Source of the DNA: Holacanthus passer
Lineage: Eukaryota; Chordata; Actinopteri; Pomacanthidae
DNA length: 64,000 bases
Direction of reading: 5' to 3'
Assembly: GCA_025331565.1 (NCBI GenBank)
Contig: JAFREQ010000024.1
Coordinates: 3,623,501-3,687,500, forward strand
Numbering within the stretch: the stretch's first letter is position 1; every line of letters begins with the position of its first letter. Both the position numbers and the translations under genes were made by a program. Shown in pieces: positions 57,324 to 64,000 of this stretch. The notes beneath the pieces are model-generated. The model was not told the DNA's origin. It ran no database searches and was given only the letters and a program-made list of their open reading frames with translations.

Positions 57324-59604
57324 TCATGTACTGTGAGGAGACGCTGTGTGTGTTTGCTGGTTCTGCTCCTCCGACTGTTTCTTCTGGTGTTTCTCCAGGT
57401 TCTGCAGATCCTCCAGCATCTCCTCGATCAGAGGCGGCATCGAGCCCGGGATCTCCATCTTCAGTGTCACCACCCTCTCAGCTCCTGTGGAGACATGTTT
57501 GGCAGAGTTACCACCTCCCTTCATGGATCTTCCACTGAGGCTCACTTCACACACAGGAGGTTTAACAGACAGCTGTTTAAACCCACACAGAGCTGCAGTA
57601 GAAAGAGTAACATCACGATCAGATAGGAGGTTTTATAAATTTGGCTACGACACGAAATGCTGCAGGAAAGTTGACAGGTTTTCAAGAGGGAAACATCATT
57701 CTTGTGGCTTGTTGTAACAAACTATAATTTGATCAAAAAGAGGCACGACTCTCTCGCACTCTCTCTGTCTTGATGGTATAAGATCAAGATTGCACGAGCT
57801 TTTGAGCTCAAACAAATAATGTGCGACAAATTCAGAACTCTATGGAGCGGTCCACTAGCAGGACAGTGTTTTCTGACCTTTGGCGCTGATGCTGCGCAGG
57901 TCAGTGATCTTCATGAGGGCCTTGGGGAACATGAGGGGCATGCTGGGCCGCCGTTTACGGGAGTAAATCTTCAGCGCCTCCAGCAGCGGCTCCTGCAGCA
58001 CCTCCACCTTTGACGGCTCCTCCAGGTCCTGACGGTCTGATCAGACAGAAAAGACAATCATCTAAGTTCAACATTTCAGGCATAAACATTCCTTTACAGA
58101 AGTGAATCAGCATGTTGAAGGAATATTTCAGCTTACGTTATGTATCACATGTATCAATTACACAGAAGTTCACTTGTTGTAACAGAGGTTGAATTTTCTC
58201 CTCAGTACCTCCAGAGACGAGACAGATGGCGCTGAGGAGGCCACTCTCTGTGTCGTCCATCTGCAGAGGCAGCAGCTGGCCGGCAAATGTGAAAACCTGA
58301 TCTGTCAGCGGTCCAAAGCCGGCGTTGTGGATCTGAGTGCGGGTCAGGGTCAACCCGTCAGAAAAGGTCATGGTGTCCTGGTCTGGAGTGTAACGAGTGC
58401 AAATCCTCAGGATCTGGACGGAAGGAAAACAGAGCGAGGAAGCCGAGGACAGAAGAAAGATTTAAATACATGTCTGTTTAATAGTGGAACAAGCATCGGG
58501 TCATGATGCAGTGATTCCCATTGTGAAACCACAGCACATAATATTATAATGTGGGACGGAAGCTGCAGGAAAGCTCAGATAATATTCAAATATTTAAATG
58601 ACCTCCTGAGTGACTTGTGTTTCTCCATTTCAATATCTTGTGCATTTTATTCAGAATTCAAGGTAAATTAAATCAGAAGGTGAATGTTTTGTTATGCTCC
58701 ACCCACCAGACATCACACACTTGATCATCACAAATCATTTGCTGTAAATTCTCACCTTTTTGAATCTCCACTGCAGAGAGAACCAGGCTTTTATATGAGA
58801 CAGCTCATTATTTTTAACAATTATATAAGAATATTGTTTCATATTTAGAAAGAACTCACGGAGCTGAAGTCGGTCCGTAACCAACACTTTGGTCCAGACT
58901 GGAATATCTACTAAATAACTACTGGATGGACTGGTACAAAATCTGGTATCAACTTATATGTGACCTTAATTGTAATAACTTTCGTGATCCTCTGACTTTT
59001 CTTCTAGCACCATCATCAGGTCCATATTCTAATGTGTCCAACCTTTTGGTTTATGATCAAATACCTGCAGAAGTAATGACGTTCCCACCAGCCTCAGCTC
59101 TACTTTGTGTTTAAACATCAATCTTAATCTTAATTAATCTTGCACTGTCCCTGATGAATAACATTAATGCAAAATTTAAACACAAACACAAATCGAGAAA
59201 GCATCCAGCTTTGCCCACCACGCTGTTTTTCTTGCAGTGTAACATATTCTGGGTTTACAGTCGTGCCAGAGTGACAAACATGAACCACATGAGGAGAACT
59301 TGGCAAACAAGAAGTCCCAGAGCGCCTCATCAGGGACAAACGTGTAAAAATGAAACGTAACGGAGCATTTGATGGTGCACGGCTTCCCCCTCGGTGAGAG
59401 AGTGAACGACGAGGCCTGACGGTGATGACGACAGACAGACTCGGCAGTGAATGACAGGGGAGACGGAGGGAGGATGAAGGGGAATAAAACATGTGACACA
59501 GTCCGCCTGAGGGCTGCTGTCTGTCTGTCTGCCAGCCTGTCACTTTGTCTTTGGCATGAGTGTCGGTTGACAACGTGAGTCAAGATCCACAGAAGGTGGT
59601 GTGA

Positions 59605-59638
<34 letters not shown>

Positions 59639-62600
59639 ATGTGTGTTTAAGAGTAATTCAGGTCATTCCATTTTTGTATTTTGAAAGTAGAAAGTTGTTT
59701 TAGGAAACACGCAGACGTACCAGGATGTCCAGGCAGGCAGTTTTGAGCAGAGTGATCTGGTCGGCGATGGTCAGGCCGGTGAAACCAGGCACCCGCTTGG
59801 CGAACTCCACCACCTTGATGATGCACTTGGTGGCGAGTTCGCTGAACTTGTCCCACAGGCCGAGGTCCAGCTGGATCCTGTGGTCCGAGCTGGAGTTCTA
59901 GATGGAGGAGGAGATATTAAAGAGACGTTTAGGTTCATGTCTCAGGGATTCAGAAAGCTTAGATCTGCACTTTACTGAATTACGACGCGATGATAATTTA
60001 ACTGATGACGACAAAAGCAGCAGTGATCATTACTTTCATTTGCATTCATTGATCTTTGGCCATTCGGGAGCAACGAGCTGTAAACGCTGACATATTGTCA
60101 CCTATTGTCACCTATATGCCTCTGTTTTGTCTCCATCGACTCCTGGACATATCCGGCTTAACGAGAGCACACAACAACACAACAATTTCGGGCCATAAAA
60201 CCAAAACAATGAGTTGAAAGACACTGAAACAGGGAACTGTAAAGTTGGGGGATAATATAGTAATTTGATTAATTATAGCAGCTTTAAAAAGACACAACCT
60301 GACTGTATGTCAGGATAAATAACACCACGAAAACAATCATAACTAACTCAAATTTTCTCATCTGAAACCAGAATAAAGCTTTAACAACAACAGCAAACAT
60401 GATGTTAACTTGCTCCAAGGAAGGAGGGAAGCATCCTGATATCCTTTCTGTGGCATTTCATTCAGTCTTTCAGAGTCATGGTTTTCTGAGGTTAGACTCA
60501 AACCAGGAAGTTTTTGTCTTCAACAGAACAACATATACCCGTCAGTTTGTTATTCACTGTGTATTTCCTGATTTTAGGCATACCTCAAGGCATCATTCAC
60601 TTCCGCTGATTTATCAAACAACAAACACGTGAGCTGAAAATCATTCACGTGTTTTTGAACAGAACACACCCAGATACATTACAGCAGTTTGATTACTGTG
60701 ATGCGTTACACTGGAAAGTTTTCCGTTTTGGTCACGAAGGCATGAGCGGTTATTCCTGTTTGTGATGTATGTGACAGTTACAGTTTACATGAAGAACACA
60801 ATGTGCTTTTTGTGTCCTGAACTTTCTGCTGATCGGCAGGTTTTGCCGCAGGGTGACTCTATGGACGTCAGTGCTGTCTGTGTGTTGGTCTGTCCACCGT
60901 CTTCACATCGCCTCAATGCTTTTATGCCTCAACAGGAATGTTTAAAATACGTATTACATGAGCCCAAACTTGTCCTTTAATAAAGAATTAGAAATCATAG
61001 ACATAGAATGAAACGTTTATGAATACTGTTTTGAAGATTTCATGAAACTTCTCTTGTTCGGTTGTGACTCATTCTACGTCAATTACTTCAGTATGTGAAC
61101 TTGCTCATATTTGAATACTGATGTGAGTACATGTAGTACAGTGAACTTTTTCCAACTAGAATAACATATAATATACCAAAATTCAGTGAAAATGTTTTCC
61201 TGTTATGTTTTACATTCTATTGGGAGCTACAACAGAAACATCTAGTCCGTCAGCTATGATCCATAAAGTGCATATTTAAATGAAATGACTGGAGCGAGAG
61301 AACAGCTTTGATCTTTTCCTCTCTGCAGAGGAATATTATTTGAACAGTCGGGTCTCATGTCATGACTCACCGTGGTGTATTTTCCCAGCTGGCACAGAGA
61401 GGGGAAGGTCTCTCTGTGAGCCCTGCAGATCTTCTCCACTATCAAGCCGAGCTCGGCCGTCAGCTCGTACGTCTCCGTGACGGTCATCTTCACCGCCTCC
61501 TTCTTCCCCTTCCTCCGGTTCCTGTCGTTTCTCACTGCTGAGGAAGACGACGACAGCAGCTTATAAGATTTTTAGGAAATATGACTCAAGTGATATAAAA
61601 CTGTTTATATACTGTATGTATATCTACAACTGTGTCCAAAAATGGTTTTTATCCCCTTTTGAAAAATGTAAAAATACACAGCTACAGTATCATAATAATT
61701 TTGAAAGTGAGGAAGGATTCAAATTCCAGGTCAACTCTAACGTCCATAGTCTTCCACTTTTTTACAGTGTGACAACACGTTTCTGTAAGTTATATTTGAG
61801 TTAACTAAGGGGCTTTAAATGAAGCATGACCAACCAGACCAAAAGTATGTTTCCACATATTTTTGACCATGTGGTGCAGTTCTGGTTTGATTATCAAAGT
61901 TTCAATAGACAATAGAGCTGAATGGAATTTCAACAGTGGTTCTCAAAGCATCTAAAAATAAAAAACTCAAGGGGCCGTTCAGTGGCAGAAAATAGCTTCC
62001 AGTGAAGAAAGCAGTGGGCTGTGTGGATTACCTGTTACTCCGGGAGCACGTGCAGCCGGCTGACGCTGTATAACCAGGTTAGCCTTTCATAATCACTTCT
62101 TTAATGGTGTCAACATGTTTCACCGCGTCCTACTGACTCGGCAGCTACGCACATGTCAGAGGAGCTCAGGATTATGCAACACCTCCGTCTCTGCCTCCCG
62201 CACCAGCAGCCGCCCTCCCCCTCCGCCTGGATGCCCTACATCCACTCGTCATTGTGTAAACACTCAGAGCGAGATCATGTTACTCGCTAAGCGGTCGGCA
62301 GTTACATAGCATCCATCTGTCTGCTACATGTGATGCATTTATGTAACGCATGTGTCTGAATGTGGAGGAGTAACAGCGAGAACATGTGGATGGGTGGATC
62401 CTTCACGGCTGCCCTATCGCTGCCCTCGGCTCCCGGCGCATAACACACACACTATTATCTAGGTCACCACACTTCTGGGTGACACACACACACACACACA
62501 GTTTGACTTTGTTTCAGTTGCACAGTCGAGGCGCTGCTCGAGTTCACTTCTCAATGATTCATCTGAAAATCTATATTTTACAGGGTTGTTTCACTCAACT

Positions 62601-63736
62601 GTAAAAAGGAATAGTTTCACTCTTACACCAGTTCTGTGACATGTGGCTTTGGTTGGTTGGTTTTTAAAGGGTGAGTCTGGATCCAAGCTAATTTGTTTAA
62701 ACACCAAGTCACACGACGGCACAAACAAATTGACTGATCGAGGCTGCGGTAAACCAGCAAACCCTGTGTTCTGCAAGGCAAATGACAAAGAGTCTTTGGA
62801 GAGAGTTGGAACGGGGTGTCTGACGGCAAGTAAAGCAGTGAAAATATTTGCTTTTTTAGCTCTGCCTTTTTTTTACATTGCTAATAATGTGTTTTCACTT
62901 TGCTTCCTACACCAGTGATTTTGCTGTTTCTCCAATCAGAACACTTTAGCAGCATTAAACATTTGAGAGGACCTATCGTAGAAGTTGGGGGGACAAAGTG
63001 AAGCAAAAAATCAATAAAAACTTCTATTTGCTATTTTCTACATTTATGTACATTTACTTTAAATTAACAAGAGATTTGCATTATTACAGCAGTCTAACAA
63101 AAATGTAATATTGTTAATATCCTATTTCGAATCACATTTAGTTTGACACTTTGCTTTACAGCCTTAATTTCATTGATGTTCACAAGAGAACTCTGCTGTG
63201 AGTGCACATGCTGATAATCGATGAACAATCCAGAGTTCAGATTTTGGCAGTTGAACATTCAGGAATCACTCGTGTTAACATGTAACCAGTTCTGCAAAAA
63301 CACAAGAGATAAATCTGAGTTGATAATTGACATATGACACTGACCTTTCAGTCACCTCTGACATCTTCCTCTCTGATCACTGACATCATCCACTCTCTGT
63401 TATCTACACTGTCCTTGAAGGTGTCATAATTTCCTCTAAATGTATTCTCATTTTGTAAGAGAAGAAAAACCCTTCTGGAGTGAGTGTCTAATTTTAGAAT
63501 CTAACACAATGCTGCTGCAGATCCCACATATTTCCAGGAGGATGTTTTCAGGTAATGAGGCCTCCTGCTGTATCAGAGCGGATCAGACACTTACACTCTT
63601 TGGACATTCCCACAGCGAAGCACCTCTGCAGCCGACAGTACTGACAGCGGTTCCTCGTGATCTTGTTGATGATGCAGTTTCTGTCCCGGTGGCACGTGTA
63701 CACCATGTTTTTCTGCACGCTGCGGCGGAAGAAGCC
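57324..63736 (-). CDS. rarb: Retinoic acid receptor beta, 3' part (second zinc finger to stop)
   Basis: Ligand-activated nuclear receptor that binds DNA as an RXR heterodimer and responds to all-trans retinoic acid. Exons in window: 63736-63595 (second zinc finger, GFFRRSVQKNMVYTC to GMSKE), 61537-61371 (hinge and helix 1), 59897-59721, 58413-58209, 58036-57878, 57484-57324 (TGA). They give 336 residues and stay in frame. Helix 12 (PPLIEEMLED) is intact. Subtype-diagnostic positions read Ala in ELATKC, Ile in ILRICT and Val in AERVVTL, the RAR-beta combination (alpha has Ser in the first; gamma has Met and Ala in the others). Human RARB is also near NEK10. The N-terminal domain and first finger lie beyond 64000. 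The F domain is divergent. Unusual residues include Ala in RCFAVGM and Thr in LLKTACLDIL. Confidence 0.93.
58880..59116 (+). repeat. Teleost dispersed repeat, family B
   Basis: Best-preserved copy: AATAACTTTCGTGATCC, CACCATCATCAGGTCC, GGTTTATGATCAAATACCTG and CCTCAGCTCTACTTTGTGTT all occur in the family order. It lies in a rarb intron. Confidence 0.65.
59606..59636. repeat. (TG)n microsatellite in a rarb intron
   Basis: 31-bp run, (CA)n in rarb RNA, about 85 nt downstream of the donor of the 59897-59721 exon. Confidence 0.95.
59898..61370 (-). other. rarb intron
   Basis: AT-rich sequence without repeats I recognise and without coding similarity on either strand. Confidence 0.5.
61538..63594 (-). 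other. rarb intron between zinc-finger and hinge exons
   Basis: No exon recognised. A locally GC-richer patch at 62030-62430 stands out from its AT-rich surroundings and could be regulatory or an internal promoter, but I see no open frame joined in phase. Confidence 0.5.
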
Positions 63737-64000
63737 CTGCAGAGGCGGCGGGAGAGCGAAGAGAAGATATTAATCATTCAAGTTACCAGAGTATGAAAAT
63801 AATCCTGCTAAAGGGCCCAATGTGAATCATTTTAACAACATACACAGATATCTTTACTCTTATATTTGGGGAGTTTATAGTGATATTAGTTTTTGTCTGT
63901 GCAAAAGCAAAAACCGACATTCACCTTCACATAACATTCTTAAATTTACATCAATGCATCCATTAAATGTAGAGATATTTCACTGCACCTGCTGGTGGCA
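63737..64000 (-). other. rarb intron at window edge
   Basis: Sequence upstream (on -) of the second zinc-finger exon. No coding signal; the first zinc-finger exon must lie to the right. Confidence 0.6.

Larger units (their letters stand above)
58414..59720 (-). other. rarb intron with a teleost dispersed repeat and (TG)n
   Basis: Contains a repeat copy (58880-59116) and a TG run at 59606-59636. No exon recognised. Open frames here on either strand have no similarity that I can name. Confidence 0.6.

Noticed and set aside
57314..57326. AGGTCA-G-AGTTCA, a DR1-like nuclear receptor element
   Set aside because: It overlaps the rarb stop codon region and a single DR1 is expected by chance at this scale; no promoter context.
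57346..57717. Open frame on + across the last rarb exon
   Set aside because: Antisense shadow of a coding exon; no family resemblance.

Overview
The window is vertebrate genomic DNA, most likely from a percomorph-type teleost. The evidence is small intron-rich genes with GT-AG splicing, abundant (CA)n/(TG)n microsatellites, several dispersed repeat families I recognise from teleost introns, and encoded proteins that match fish and mammalian families exon by exon. Nothing prokaryotic or viral was seen. Exon boundaries below were read by hand from splice sites, reading phase and protein similarity; no search was run.

Layout, left to right: (1) a collagen XXVIII-type gene on + (55-14809), with signal peptide, VWA, a 542-residue collagen helix, VWA and a terminal Kunitz domain; (2) on -, a secreted protein with a PNGase F-like C-terminal half (24486-15794), whose third coding exon carries an apparent 1-nt frameshift; (3) on +, a small tachykinin precursor (25774-26516); (4) on -, septin 7 (about 43057-28055), including a 21-nt microexon and an odd 5' end that may need a 2-nt exon; (5) on +, the complete NEK10 kinase gene (43971-54035, 35 coding exons); (6) on -, the 3' part of a retinoic acid receptor with RAR-beta diagnostic residues (63736-57324), which continues past the right edge.

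The six genes alternate strictly in strand, giving convergent pairs (col28/PNGase-like, tachykinin/septin7, nek10/rarb) and divergent pairs (PNGase-like/tachykinin, septin7/nek10). The PNGase-like and septin7/nek10 promoter areas carry TCTCGCGAGA-type palindromes. The genes have unrelated jobs (matrix, secreted glycan-related, neuropeptide, cytoskeleton, kinase, nuclear receptor), so this is a syntenic neighbourhood rather than a functional cluster. In human, COL28A1 and SEPTIN7 lie on 7p and NEK10 and RARB on 3p24, so two ancestral blocks meet here.

The most interesting observations are: two exons in two neighbouring genes (septin7 and nek10), each tightly bracketed by (UG)n just before the 3' splice site and (CA)n just after the 5' splice site; the septin7 5' end; the vertebrate PNGase F-like gene and its frameshift; a tachykinin with Tyr in place of the canonical Phe; and a 23-residue collagen module in which a Gly-X-Gly interruption recurs at the same place in 15 exons.
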